64,000 nucleotides of DNA from Henricia sp. BOLD:AAB3569 (GCA_037783545.1 JBBELK010000167.1:558001-622000), one strand, 5' to 3'. Shown: positions 1-10,522, counted from the first letter of the stretch. The notes: a model not told the origin generated them from the letters alone. Made by a program: numbers and translations.

Positions 1-72
1 ACTGCGTCTGGAACGGTCGTTATTTTGGAACTGAAGGAATTTCCAGACAAACTTCCAATTTTGCCTGCTTAA
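1..72. repeat. Partial satellite unit at left window edge (B family, TCTGGAACGG variant)
   Basis: These are the last 72 bases of a unit whose start lies outside the window. It carries the rare change TCTGGAACGG in place of TCTCGAACGG. The same change is seen at about 55009, 62001 and 62892, always in a B unit that is followed by an A unit. That ties the left edge to the alpha-2 block and to the 891-bp tandem block at the right end. Confidence 0.95.
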
Positions 73-76
73 ACAG
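27..76. repeat. Small dyads near the unit boundary
   Basis: The stretch TGGAACTGAAGGAATTTCCAG (27-47) holds short inverted arms TGGAA and TTCCA, and also GGAATTTCC. Arms this short would make only weak structure. They recur in every unit, so they are noted as part of the unit map and not claimed as a regulatory site. Confidence 0.4.
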
Positions 77-112
77 CTCTATGTCGCAAACTTGTTTTGC
101 AAATTTGAACAG
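48..112. repeat. Degenerate internal duplication 1 within the unit (48-76 versus 87-112)
   Basis: CAAACTT is followed by ATTTTGC and later AACAG at 48-76. CAAACTT, GTTTTGC and AACAG recur at 87-112. With one 3-base gap, 20 of 26 aligned bases agree by hand alignment. This suggests that part of the unit arose from a shorter repeat. The copies are 36-39 bases apart and span the unit boundary as I define it. Confidence 0.55.
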
Positions 113-121
113 TTTCCCGTT

Positions 122-215
122 CAAACTGACCGATTTATTGGCGAATGTAGCTAAAACTTGCTGCCGGCACACTAATTGTTGGCACAAACAGACGTCGCTT
201 TCGGCGAATGCTGCG
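122..215. repeat. Degenerate internal duplication 2 within the unit (122-152 versus 185-215)
   Basis: CAAAC, GAC and GGCGAATG occur in the same spacing at 122-152 and 185-215, 63 bases apart. An ungapped comparison gives 20 matches in 31 positions, including the uninterrupted 8-base GGCGAATG. GGCAC also repeats at 166 and 181. Together with the other internal duplication this makes a composite origin of the 209-bp unit plausible. Confidence 0.55.
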
Positions 216-218
216 TCT

Positions 219-228
219 CGAACGTTCG
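219..228. repeat. Perfect 10-base palindrome CGAACGTTCG (A, C and some D units)
   Basis: CGAACGTTCG equals its own reverse complement. In most B units and many D units one central base differs (CGAACGGTCG) and symmetry is lost. In F units two bases are missing (CGAACGTG). The most variable short stretch shared by the families is therefore this palindrome. A protein-binding site or a mutation-prone cruciform are both possible; the sequence does not decide between them. Confidence 0.7.
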
Positions 229-281
229 TTATTTTGGAACTGAAGGAATTTCCAGACAAACTTCCAATTTTGCCTGCTTAA

Positions 282-490
282 ACAGCTCTATGTCGCAAAC
301 TTGTTTTGCAAATTTGAACAGTTTCCCGTTCAAACCGACCGAGTTATTGGCGAATGAAGCTAAAACTCAATCTTGGCACACTAATTGTTGGCACAAACAG
401 ACGTCGCTTTCGGCGAATACTGCGTCTCGAACGGTCGTTATTTTGGAACTGAAGGAATTTCCAGACAAACTTCCAATTTTGCCTGCTTAA
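282..490. repeat. Reference satellite unit, family B
   Basis: It differs from family A at about 11 of 209 positions. Six of these are clustered in 368-374, where B has CAATCTT and A has TGCTGCC. The others are CCGACCGAG for CTGACCGAT, GAAGCT for GTAGCT, ACTGCG for GCTGCG, and CGGTCG for CGTTCG, which breaks the A-type palindrome. B is the most common family. Subtypes recur in fixed places in higher-order blocks: tails AATTTTTCCTGC, AATTTTGGCTGC, GCATGA and ACTTTAAATT, and a TCTCGG variant of the cluster in 15-46 kb. The clustered substitutions look like one conversion patch rather than independent mutations; that is inference. Confidence 0.93.
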
Positions 491-699
491 ACAGCTCTAT
501 GTCGCAAACTTGTTTTGCAAATTTGAACAGTTTCCCGTTCAAACTGACCGATTTATTGGCGAATGTAGCTAAAACTTGCTGCCGGCACACTAATTGTTGG
601 CACAAACAGACGTCCCTTTCGGCGAATGCTGCGTCTCGAACGTTCGTTATTTTGGAACTGAAGGAATTTCCAGACAAACTTCCAATTTTGCCTGCTTAA

Positions 700-908
700 A
701 CAGCTCTATGTCGCAAACTTGTTTTGCAAATTTGAACAGTTTCCCGTTCAAACTGACCGATTTATTGGCGAATGTAGCTAAAACTTGCGGCCGGCACACT
801 AATTGTTGGCACAAACAGACGTCGTTTTCGGCGAATACTGCGTCTCGAACGTTCGTTATTTTGGAACTGAAGGAATTTCCAGACAAACTTCAAATTTTGC
901 CTGCTTAA
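700..908. repeat. Reference satellite unit, family C
   Basis: It is close to family A, with about 4 differences: GCGGCCGGC for GCTGCCGGC (making a CGGCCG site), TCGTTTTCGG for TCGCTTTCGG, ACTGCG for GCTGCG, and ACTTCAAATT for ACTTCCAATT near the end. Subtypes carry CGGTCG instead of CGTTCG, or the tail CCAATTTTGGCT. C typically follows A or A' and precedes D or B. Its tail marker ACTTCAAATT also appears on chimeric units, for example 6970-7178, 8015-8223 and 22635-22843. Confidence 0.93.
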
Positions 909-2048
909 ACAGCTCTATGTCGCAAACTTGTTTTGCAAATTTGAACAGTTTCCCGTTCAAACCGACCGAGTTATTGGCGAATGAAGCTAAAACTCAATCT
1001 TGGCACACTAATTGTTGGCACAAACAGACGTCGCTTTCGGCGAATACTGCGTCTCGAACGGTCGTTATTTTGGAACTGAAGGAATTTCCAGACAAACTTC
1101 CAATTTTGCCTGCTTAAACAGCTCTATGTCGCAAACTTGTTTTGCAAATTTGAACAGTTTCCCGTTCAAACTGACCGATTTATTGGCGAATGTAGCTAAA
1201 ACTTGCTGCCGGCACACTAATTGTTGGCACAAACAGACGTCGCTTTCGGCGAATGCTGCGTCTCGAACGTTCGTTATTTTGGAACTGAAGGAATTTCCAG
1301 ACAAACTTCCAATTTTGCCTGCTTAAACAGCTCTATGTCGCAAACTTGTTTTGCAAATTTGAACAGTTTCCCGTTCAAACCGACCGAGTTATTGGCGAAT
1401 GAAGCTAAAACTCAATCTTGGCACACTAATTGTTGGCACAAACAGACGTCGCTTTCGGCGAATACTGCGTCTCGAACGGTCGTTATTTTGGAACTGAAGG
1501 AATTTCCAGACAAACTTCCAATTTTGCCTGCTTAAACAGCTCTATGTCGCAAACTTGTTTTGCAAATTTGAACAGTTTCCCGTTCAAACTGACCGATTTA
1601 TTGGCGAATGTAGCTAAAACTTGCGGCCGGCACACTAATTGTTGGCACAAACAGACGTCGCTTTCGGCGAATACTGCGTCTCGAACGGTCGTTATTTTGG
1701 AACTGAAGGAATTTCCAGACAAACTTCCAATTTTGCCTGCTTAAACAGCTCTATGTCGCAAACTTGTTTTGCAAATTTGAACAGTTTCCCGTTCAAACTG
1801 ACCGATTTATTGGCGAATGTAGCTAAAACTTGCGGCCGGCACACTAATTGTTGTCACAAACAGACGTCGTTTTCGGCGAATACTGCGTCTCGAACGTTCG
1901 TTATTTTGGAACTGAAGGAATTTCCAGACAAACTTCAAATTTTGCCTGCTTAAACAGCTTTATGTCGCAAACTTGTTTTGCAAATTTGAACAGTTTCCCG
2001 TTCAAACTGACCGAGTTATTGGCGAATGTAGCTAAAACTTGCTGCCGG

Positions 2049-2062
2049 CAAACTAATGTTTG
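2049..2062. repeat. D-family inverted repeat CAAAC-TAAT-GTTTG
   Basis: Three bases that separate D from other families at this place (A for C at 2051, then GT for TG at 2058-2059) together create perfect 5-base arms around a TAAT loop. The motif is present in the D units and absent from A, B, C, F and G units. Confidence 0.7.
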
Positions 2063-5000
2063 GCACAAACAGACGTCGCTTTCGGCGAATACTGCGTCTC
2101 GAACGGTCGTTATTTTGGAACTGAAGGAATTTCCAGACAAACTTTCAATTTTGGCTGCTTAAACAGCTCTATGTCGCAAACTTGTTTTGCAAATTTGAAC
2201 AGTTTCCCGTTCAAACCGACCGAGTTATTGGCGAATGAAGCTAAAACTCAATCTTGGCACACTAATTGTTGGCACAAACAGACGTCGGTTTCGGCGAATA
2301 CTGCGTCTCGAACGGTCGTTATTTTGGAACTGAAGGAATTTCCAGACAAACTTCCAATTTTGCCTGCTTAAACAGCTCTATGTCGCAAACTTGTTTTGCA
2401 AATTTGAACAGTTTCCCGTTCAAACTGACCGATTTATTGGCGAATGTAGCTAAAACTTGCGGCCGGCACACTAATTGTTGGCACAAACAGACGTCGTTTT
2501 CGGCGAATACTGCGTCTCGAACGGTCGTTATTTTGGAACTGAAGGAATTTCCAGACAAACTTCCAATTTTGGCTGCTTAAACAGCTCTATGTCGCAAACT
2601 TGTTTTGCAAATTTGAACAGTTTCCCGTTCAAACCGACCGAGTTATTGGCGAATGAAGCTAAAACTCAATCTTGGCACACTAATTGTTGGCACAAACAGA
2701 CGTCGCTTTCGGCGAATACTGCGTCTCGAACGGTCGTTATTTTGGAACTGAAGGAATTTCCAGACAAACTTCCAATTTTGCCTGCTTAAACAGCTCTATG
2801 TCGCAAACTTGTTTTGCAAATTTGAACAGTTTCCCGTTCAAACCGACCGAGTTATTGGCGAATGAAGCTAAAACTCAATCTTGGCACACTAATTGTTGGC
2901 ACAAACAGACGTCGCTTTCGGCGAATACTGCGTCTCGAACGGTCGTTATTTTGGAACTGAAGGAATTTCCAGACAAACTTCCAATTTTGCCTGCTTAAAC
3001 AGCTCTATGTCGCAAACTTGTTTTGCAAATTTGAACAGTTTCCCGTTCAAACTGACCGATTTATTGGCGAATGTAGCTAAAACTTGCTGCCGGCACACTA
3101 ATTGTTGGCACAAACAGACGTCGCTTTCGGCGAATGCTGCGTCTCGAACGTTCGTTATTTTGGAACTGAAGGAATTTCCAGACAAACTTCCAATTTTGCC
3201 TGCTTAAACAGCTCTATGTCGCAAACTTGTTTTGCAAATTTGAACAGTTTCCCGTTCAAACCGACCGAGTTATTGGCGAATGAAGCTAAAACTCAATCTT
3301 GGCACACTAATTGTTGGCACAAACAGACGTCGCTTTCGGCGAATACTGCGTCTCGAACGGTCGTTATTTTGGAACTGAAGGAATTTCCAGACAAACTTCC
3401 AATTTTGGCTGCTTAAACAGCTCTATGTCGCAAACTTGTTTTGCAAATTTGAACAGTTTCCCGTTCAAACTGACCGATTTATTGGCGAATGTAGCTAAAA
3501 CTTGCTGCCGGCACACTAATTGTTGGCACAAACAGACGTCGCTTTCGGCGAATGCTGCGTCTCGAACGTTCGTTATTTTGGAACTGAAGGAATTTCCAGA
3601 CAAACTTCCAATTTTGCCTGCTTAAACAGCTCTATGTCGCAAACTTGTTTTGCAAATTTGAACAGTTTCCCGTTCAAACCGACCGAGTTATTGGCGAATG
3701 AAGCTAAAACTCAATCTTGGCACACTAATTGTTGGCACAAACAGACGTCGCTTTCGGCGAATACTGCGTCTCGAACGTTCGTTATTTTGGAACTGAAGGA
3801 ATTTCCAGACAAACTTCCAATTTTGCCTGCTTAAACAGCTCTATGTCGCAAACTTGTTTTGCAAATTTGAACAGTTTCCCGTTCAAACTGACCGATTTAT
3901 TGGCGAATGTAGCTAAAACTTGCGGCCGGCACACTAATTGTTGGCACAAACAGACGTCGTTTTCGGCGAATACTGCGTCTCGAACGTTCGTTATTTTGGA
4001 ACTGAAGGAATTTCCAGACAAACTTCAAATTTTGCCTGCTTAAACAGCTCTATGTCGCAAACTTGTTTTGCAAATTTGAACAGTTTCCCGTTCAAACCGA
4101 CCGAGTTATTGGCGAATGAAGCTAAAACTCAATCTTGGCACACTAATTGTTGGCACAAACAGACGTCGCTTTCGGCGAATACTGCGTCTCGAACGGTCGT
4201 TATTTTGGAACTGAAGGAATTTCCAGACAAACTTCCAATTTTGCCTGCTTAAACAGCTCTATGTCGCAAACTTGTTTTGCAAATTTGAACAGTTTCCCGT
4301 TCAAACTGACCGATTTATTGGCGAATGTAGCTAAAACTTGCTGCCGGCACACTAATTGTTGGCACAAACAGACGTCGCTTTCGGCGAATGCTGCGTCTCG
4401 AACGTTCGTTATTTTGGAACTGAAGGAATTTCCAGACAAACTTCCAATTTTGCCTGCTTAAACAGCTCTATGTCGCAAACTTGTTTTGCAAATTTGAACA
4501 GTTTCCCGTTCAAACCGACCGAGTTATTGGCGAATGAAGCTAAAACTCAATCTTGGCACACTAATTGTTGGCACAAACAGACGTCGCTTTCGGCGAATAC
4601 TGCGTCTCGAACGGTCGTTATTTTGGAACTGAAGGAATTTCCAGACAAACTTCCAATTTTGCCTGCTTAAACAGCTCTATGTCGCAAACTTGTTTTGCAA
4701 ATTTGAACAGTTTCCCGTTCAAACTGACCGATTTATTGGCGAATGTAGCTAAAACTTGCTGCCGGCACACTAATTGTTGGCACAAACAGACGTCCCTTTC
4801 GGCGAATGCTGCGTCTCGAACGTTCGTTATTTTGGAACTGAAGGAATTTCCAGACAAACTTCCAATTTTGCCTGCTTAAACAGCTCTATGTCGCAAACTT
4901 GTTTTGCAAATTTGAACAGTTTCCCGTTCAAACTGACCGATTTATTGGCGAATGTAGCTAAAACTTGCGGCCGGCACACTAATTGTTGGCACAAACAGAC

Positions 5001-5088
5001 GTCGTTTTCGGCGAATACTGCGTCTCGAACGTTCGTTATTTTGGAACTGAAGGAATTTCCAGACAAACTTCAAATTTTGCCTGCTTAA

Positions 5089-5297
5089 ACAGCTCTATGT
5101 CGCAAACTTGTTTTGCAAATTTGAACAGTTTCCCGTTAAAACTGACCGAGTTATTGGCGAATGTAGCTAAAACTTGCTGCCGGCAAACTAATGTTTGGCA
5201 CAAACAGACGTCGCTTTCGGCGAATACTGCGTCTCGAACGGTCGTTATTTTGGAACTGAAGGAATTTCCAGACAAACTTCCAATTTTGGCTGCTTAA
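5089..5297. repeat. Reference satellite unit, family D
   Basis: Markers are CCGTTAAAACTGACCGAG and GGCAAACTAATGTTTGG, where other families have CCGTTCAAAC and GGCACACTAATTGTTGG. The three linked changes in the second motif create a perfect inverted repeat, CAAAC-TAAT-GTTTG. Subtypes: TTTATG instead of CTATG at the unit start (1954, 5716, 7179, 8642, 33501, 38724, 48963, 50844, 56954 and 60129), TGCTCCCGG (10.7-16.4 kb and 53-54 kb), CACAGACAG (12.3-40.3 kb) and GTTTTGCAC (in gamma blocks). D is rare in alpha and dense in 10-46 kb. Confidence 0.92.
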
Positions 5298-5715
5298 ACA
5301 GCTCTATGTCGCAAACTTGTTTTGCAAATTTGAACAGTTTCCCGTTCAAACCGACCGAGTTATTGGCGAATGAAGCTAAAACTTAATCTTGGCACACTAA
5401 TTGTTGGCACAAACAGACGTCGCTTTCGGCGAATACTGCGTCTCGAACGGTCGTTATTTTGGAACTGAAGGAATTTCCAGACAAACTTCCAATTTTGCCT
5501 GCTTAAACAGCTCTATGTCGCAAACTTGTTTTGCAAATTTGAACAGTTTCCCGTTCAAACTGACCGATTTATTGGCGAATGTAGCTAAAACTTGCGGCCG
5601 GCACACTAATTGTTGGCACAAACAGACGTCGTTTTCGGCGAATACTGCGTCTCGAACGGTCGTTATTTTGGAACTGAAGGAATTTCCAGACAAACTTCAA
5701 ATTTTGCCTGCTTAA

Positions 5716-8641
5716 ACAGCTTTATGTCGCAAACTTGTTTTGCAAATTTGAACAGTTTCCCGTTAAAACTGACCGAGTTATTGGCGAATGTAGCTAAAAC
5801 TTGCTGCCGGCAAACTAATGTTTGGCACAAACAGACGTCGCTTTCGGCGAATACTGCGTCTCGAACGGTCGTTATTTTGGAACTGAAGGAATTTCCAGAC
5901 AAACTTCCAATTTTGGCTGCTTAAACAGCTCTATGTCGCAAACTTGTTTTGCAAATTTGAACAGTTTTCCGTTCAAACCGACCGAGTTATTGGCGAATGA
6001 AGCTAAAACTCAATCTTGGCACACTAATTGTTGGCACAAACAGACGTCGCTTTCGGCGAATACTGCGTCTCGAACGGTCGTTATTTTGGAACTGAAGGAA
6101 TTTCCAGACAAACTTCCAATTTTGCCTGCTTAAACAGCTCTATGTCGCAAACTTGTTTTGCAAATTTGAACAGTTTCCCGTTCAAACTGACCGATTTATT
6201 GGCGAATGTAGCTAAAACTTGCGGCCGGCACACTAATTGTTGGCACAAACAGACGTCGTTTTCGGCGAATACTGCGTCTCGAACGGTCGTTATTTTGGAA
6301 CTGAAGGAATTTCCAGACAAACTTCCAATTTTGGCTGCTTAAACAGCTCTATGTCGCAAACTTGTTTTGCAAATTTGAACAGTTTCCCGTTCAAACCGAC
6401 CGAGTTATTGGCGAATGAAGCTAAAACTCAATCTTGGCACACTAATTGTTGGCACAAACAGACGTCGCTTTCGGCGAATACTGCGTCTCGAACGGTCGTT
6501 ATTTTGGAACTGAAGGAATTTCCAGACAAACTTCCAATTTTGCCTGCTTAAACAGCTCTATGTCGCAAACTTGTTTTGCAAATTTGAACAGTTTCCCGTT
6601 CAAACCGACCGAGTTATTGGCGAATGAAGCTAAAACTCAATCTTGGCACACTAATTGTTGGCACAAACAGACGTCGCTTTCGGCGAATGCTGCGTCTCGA
6701 ACGTTCGTTATTTTGGAACTGAAGGAATTTCCAGACAAACTTCCAATTTTGCCTGCTTAAACAGCTCTATGTCGCAAACTTGTTTTGCAAATTTGAACAG
6801 TTTCCCGTTCAAACCGACTGAGTTATTGGCGGATGTAGCTAAAACTTGCGGCCGGCACACTAATTGTTGGCACAAACAGACGTCGTTTTCGGCGAATACT
6901 GCGTCTCGAACGTTCGTTATTTTGGAACTGAAGGAATTTCCAGACAAACTTCAAATTTTGCCTGCTTAAACAGCTCTATGTCGCAAACTTGTTTTGCAAA
7001 TTTGAACAGTTTCCCGTTCAAACCGACCGAGTTATTGGCGAATGAAGCTAAAACTCAGTCTTGGCACACTAATTGTTGGCACAAACAGACGTCGCTTTCG
7101 GCGAATACTGCGTCTCGAACGGTCGTTATTTTGGAACTGAAGGAATTTCCAGACAAACTTCAAATTTTGCCTGCTTAAACAGCTTTATGTCGCAAACTTG
7201 TTTTGCAAATTTGAACAGTTTCCCGTTAAAACTGACCGAGTTATTGGCGAATGTAGCTAAAACTTGCTGCCGGCAAACTAATGTTTGGCACAAACAGACG
7301 TCGCTTTCGGCGAATACTGCGTCTCGAACGGTCGTTATTTTGGAACTGAAGGAATTTCCAGACAAACTTCCAATTTTGGCTGCTTAAACAGCTCTATGTC
7401 GCAAACTTGTTTTGCAAATTTGAACAGTTTTCCGTTCAAACCGACCGAGTTATTGGCGAATGAAGCTAAAACTCAATCTTGGCACACTAATTGTTGGCAC
7501 AAACAGACGTCGCTTTCGGCGAATACTGCGTCTCGAACGGTCGTTATTTTGGAACTGAAGGAATTTCCAGACAAACTTCCAATTTTGCCTGCTTAAACAG
7601 CTCTATGTCGCAAACTTGTTTTGCAAATTTGAACAGTTTCCCGTTCAAACTGACCGATTTATTGGCGAATGTAGCTAAAACTTGCGGCCGGCACACTAAT
7701 TGTTGGCACAAACAGACGTCGTTTTCGGCGAATACTGCGTCTCGAACGGTCGTTATTTTGGAACTGAAGGAATTTCCAGACAAACTTCCAATTTTGGCTG
7801 CTTAAACAGCTCTATGTCGCAAACTTGTTTTGCAAATTTGAACAGTTTCCCGTTCAAACCGACCGAGTTATTGGCGAATGAAGCTAAAACTCAATCTTGG
7901 CACACTAATTGTTGGCACAAACAGACGTCGCTTTCGGCGAATACTGCGTCTCGAACGGTCGTTATTTTGGAACTGAAGGAATTTCCAGACAAACTTCCAA
8001 TTTTGCCTGCTTAAACAGCTCTATGTCGCAAACTTGTTTTGCAAATTTGAACAGTTTCCCGTTCAAACCGACCGAGTTATTGGCGAATGAAGCTAAAACT
8101 CAATCTTGGCACACTAATTGTTGGCACAAACAGACGTCGCTTTCGGCGAATGCTGCGTCTCGAACGTTCGTTATTTTGGAACTGAAGGAATTTCCAGACA
8201 AACTTCAAATTTTGCCTGCTTAAACAGCTCTATGTCGCAAACTTGTTTTGCAAATTTGAACAGTTTCCCGTTCAAACCGACTGAGTTATTGGCGGATGTA
8301 GCTAAAACTTGCGGCCGGCACACTAATTGTTGGCACAAACAGACGTCGTTTTCGGCGAATACTGCGTCTCGAACGTTCGTTATTTTGGAACTGAAGGAAT
8401 TTCCAGACAAACTTCCAATTTTGCCTGCTTAAACAGCTCTATGTCGCAAACTTGTTTTGCAAATTTGAACAGTTTCCCGTTCAAACTGACCGATTTATTG
8501 GCGAATGTAGCTAAAACTTGCGGCCGGCACACTAATTGTTGGCACAAACAGACGTCGTTTTCGGCGAATACTGCGTCTCGAACGGTCGTTATTTTGGAAC
8601 TGAAGGAATTTCCAGACAAACTTCAAATTTTGCCTGCTTAA
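5716..8641. repeat. Seven-unit tandem block, two copies of 1463 bp
   Basis: The order D (TTTATG subtype), B (TTTTCCG), C, B, B/A chimera, E, then B or C occurs at 5716-7178 and 7179-8641. The next copy of the same D subtype follows at 8642. Tail markers are exchanged between the copies: ACTTCAAATT is on the E unit in copy 1 but on the B/A chimera in copy 2. This suggests conversion between neighbours after the duplication. Confidence 0.88.
6761..6969. repeat. Satellite unit, family E (B-front / C-back chimera)
   Basis: The first half carries the B marker GTTCAAACCGACTGAG and the second half the C markers GCGGCCGGC and TCGTTTTC. Two private changes, CGACTGAG and GCGGATG, make it easy to track. 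The same unit is found at 8224-8432, 50008-50216 and 61174-61382, each time directly after a B-front/A-back chimera. It is therefore a stable member of higher-order blocks, not a sequencing error. Confidence 0.9.
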
Positions 8642-10522
8642 ACAGCTTTATGTCGCAAACTTGTTTTGCAAATTTGAACAGTTTCCCGTTAAAACTGACC
8701 GAGTTATTGGCGAATGTAGCTAAAACTTGCTGCCGGCAAACTAATGTTTGGCACAAACAGACGTCGCTTTCGGCGAATACTGCGTCTCGAACGGTCGTTA
8801 TTTTGGAACTGAAGGAATTTCCAGACAAACTTCCAATTTTGCCTGCTTAAACAGCTCTATGTCGCAAACTTGTTTTGCAAATTTGAACAGTTTCCCGTTC
8901 AAACCGACCGAGTTATTGGCGAATGAAGCTAAAACTCAATCTTGGCACACTAATTGTTGGCACAAACAGACGTCGCTTTCGGCGAATACTGCGTCTCGAA
9001 CGGTCGTTATTTTGGAACTGAAGGAATTTCCAGACAAACTTCCAATTTTGCCTGCTTAAACAGCTCTATGTCGCAAACTTGTTTTGCAAATTTGAACAGT
9101 TTCCCGTTCAAACTGACCGATTTATTGGCGAATGTAGCTAAAACTTGCTGCCGGCACACTAATTGTTGGCACAAACAGACGTCGCTTTCGGCGAATGCTG
9201 CGTCTCGAACGTTCGTTATTTTGGAACTGAAGGAATTTCCAGACAAACTTCCAATTTTGCCTGCTTAAACAGCTCTATGTCGCAAACTTGTTTTGCAAAT
9301 TTGAACAGTTTCCCGTTCAAACCGACCGAGTTATTGGCGAATGAAGCTAAAACTCAATCTTGGCACACTAATTGTTGGCACAAACAGACGTCGCTTTCGG
9401 CGAATACTGCGTCTCGAACGGTCGTTATTTTGGAACTGAAGGAATTTCCAGACAAACTTCCAATTTTGGCTGCTTAAACAGCTCTATGTCGCAAACTTGT
9501 TTTGCAAATTTGAACAGTTTCCCGTTCAAACCGACCGAGTTATTGGCGAATGAAGCTAAAACTCAATCTTGGCACACTTATTGTTGGCACAAACAGACGT
9601 CGCTTTCGGCGAATACTGCGTCTCGAACGGTCGTTATTTTGGAACTGAAGGAATTTCCAGACAAACTTCCAATTTTTCCTGCTTAAACAGCTCTATGTCG
9701 CAAACTTGTTTTGCAAATTTGAACAGTTTCCCGTTCAAACCGACCGAGTTATTGGCGAATGAAGCTAAAACTCAATCTTGGCACACTAATTGTTGGCACA
9801 AACAGACGTCGCTTTCGGCGAATACTGCGTCTCGAACGGTCGTTATTTTGGAACTGAAGGAATTTCCAGACAAACTTCCAATTTTGCCTGCATGAACAGC
9901 TCTATGTCGCAAACTTGTTTTGCAAATTTGAACAGTTTCCCGCTCAAACTGACCGATTTATTGGCGAATGTAGCTAAAACTTGCTGCCGGCACACTAATT
10001 GTTGGCACAAACAGACGTCGCTTTCGGCGAATGCTGCGTCTGGAACGTTCGTTATTTTGGAACTGAAGGAATTTCCAGACAAACTTCCAATTTTGCCTGC
10101 TTAAACAGCTCTATGTCGCAAACTTGTTTTGCAAATTTGAACAGTTTCCCGTTCAAACTGACCGATTTATTGGCGAATGTAGCTAAAACTTGCGGCCGGC
10201 ACACTAATTGTTGGCACAAACAGACGTCGTTTTCGGCGAATACTGCGTCTCGAACGTTCGTTATTTTGGAACTGAAGGAATTTCCAGACAAACTTCCAAT
10301 TTTGCCTGCTTAAACAGCTCTATGTCGCAAACTTGTTTTGCAAATTTGAACAGTTTCCCGTTCAAACTGACCGATTTATTGGCGAATGTAGCTAAAACTT
10401 GCGGCCGGCACACTAATTTTTGGCACAAACAGACGTCGCTTTCGGCAAATACTGCGTCTCGAACGTTCGTTATTTTGGAACTGAAGGAATTTCCAGACAA
10501 ACTTCCAATTTTGCCTGCTTAA

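Larger units (their letters stand above)
73..281. repeat. Reference satellite unit, family A
   Basis: This is the first complete unit and serves as the map for the others. Landmarks: ATG at 81, an 8-base palindrome TTTGCAAA near 96, GTTCAAACTGACCGAT at 120-135, the A-type block TGCTGCCGG at 159-167, GACGTC (one per unit) at 191-196, a perfect 10-base palindrome CGAACGTTCG at 219-228, and the closing GCTTAA at 277-282. A hand count gives about 43% G+C. A units alternate with B units over much of 1-4700, 30575-32664, 46455-48126 and 55073-59292. A subset called A' has TCCCTTTC instead of TCGCTTTC (at about 614, 4794, 31116, 32579, 37175, 37802, 46996, 48041, 55614, 59207 and 63497). Another subset follows a unit ending in GCATGA. 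Confidence 0.95.
81..281 (+). other. Representative 66-codon open frame inherent in the unit, judged non-coding
   Basis: An ATG at 81 opens a frame of 66 codons that ends at the TAA at 279-281, leaving only 8 bases before the ATG of the next unit. The same frame is present in most of the 305 units. Longer frames of about 104 codons (for example 176-490) exist only if TTG is accepted as a start. The translation shows no signal peptide, membrane segment or domain I know. Differences between families are nearly all amino-acid changing (for example L/P, D/E, V/E, F/V, P/Q and P/A). Five units carry ACTTTAAATT and two carry AAAACTTAATC, both of which put a stop in the frame. There is no ribosome-site-like motif before the ATG. 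Homogenisation of one open unit explains the repetition. I consider it non-coding, but transcription cannot be excluded. Confidence 0.6.
1..7178. repeat. Higher-order block alpha-1
   Basis: It is a long, mostly non-periodic order of A, B, C and a few D units that is repeated at 55001-61382. Unique labels shared by both copies include a TTGTCACAAAC unit (1745-1953 and 56745-56953), TCGGTTTC (about 2286 and 57286), AAAACTTAATC (5381 and 59794) and an E unit (6761-6969 and 61174-61382). From 1 to about 2680 the offset is exactly 55,000, with two amino-acid-changing differences noticed. It then steps to 55,040, 54,831 and 54,413. Confidence 0.9.

Noticed and set aside
14..30. GGAATTTCC-like motif as an NF-kappa-B-type site (recurring in every unit, for example at 36-44)
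   Set aside because: A 9-base resemblance in a repeated sequence is one coincidence copied many times. Nothing else supports a regulatory role.
223..240. Possible CENP-B box starting at TTCGTTATTTTGG
   Set aside because: It shares TTCG, but the required A and the CGGG core are missing, so it does not fit the known 17-base consensus.
81..281. Bacterial-style operon of many small peptides
   Set aside because: There is no Shine-Dalgarno-like motif before the ATG (AACAGCTCTATG), no promoter or terminator pattern, and about 300 near-identical tandem copies would not be expected in a bacterial genome.
329..337. GTTCAAACC in B, F and G units, resembling an RNA polymerase III B box
   Set aside because: It fits the short consensus GWTCRANNC, but such a match is expected by chance in about one of ten 209-bp sequences. 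The best A-box-like stretch upstream (TGGAACTGAAGG) has mismatches and lies rather far away, and there is no clear T-run terminator.
176..490. Overlapping frames of about 104 codons, one per unit on the plus strand, and 79-codon frames on the minus strand
   Set aside because: They begin at TTG, not ATG, overlap each other in different frames of the same bases, and shift frame every unit because 209 is not divisible by three. Variants change amino acids freely. They are a consequence of repetition, not genes.
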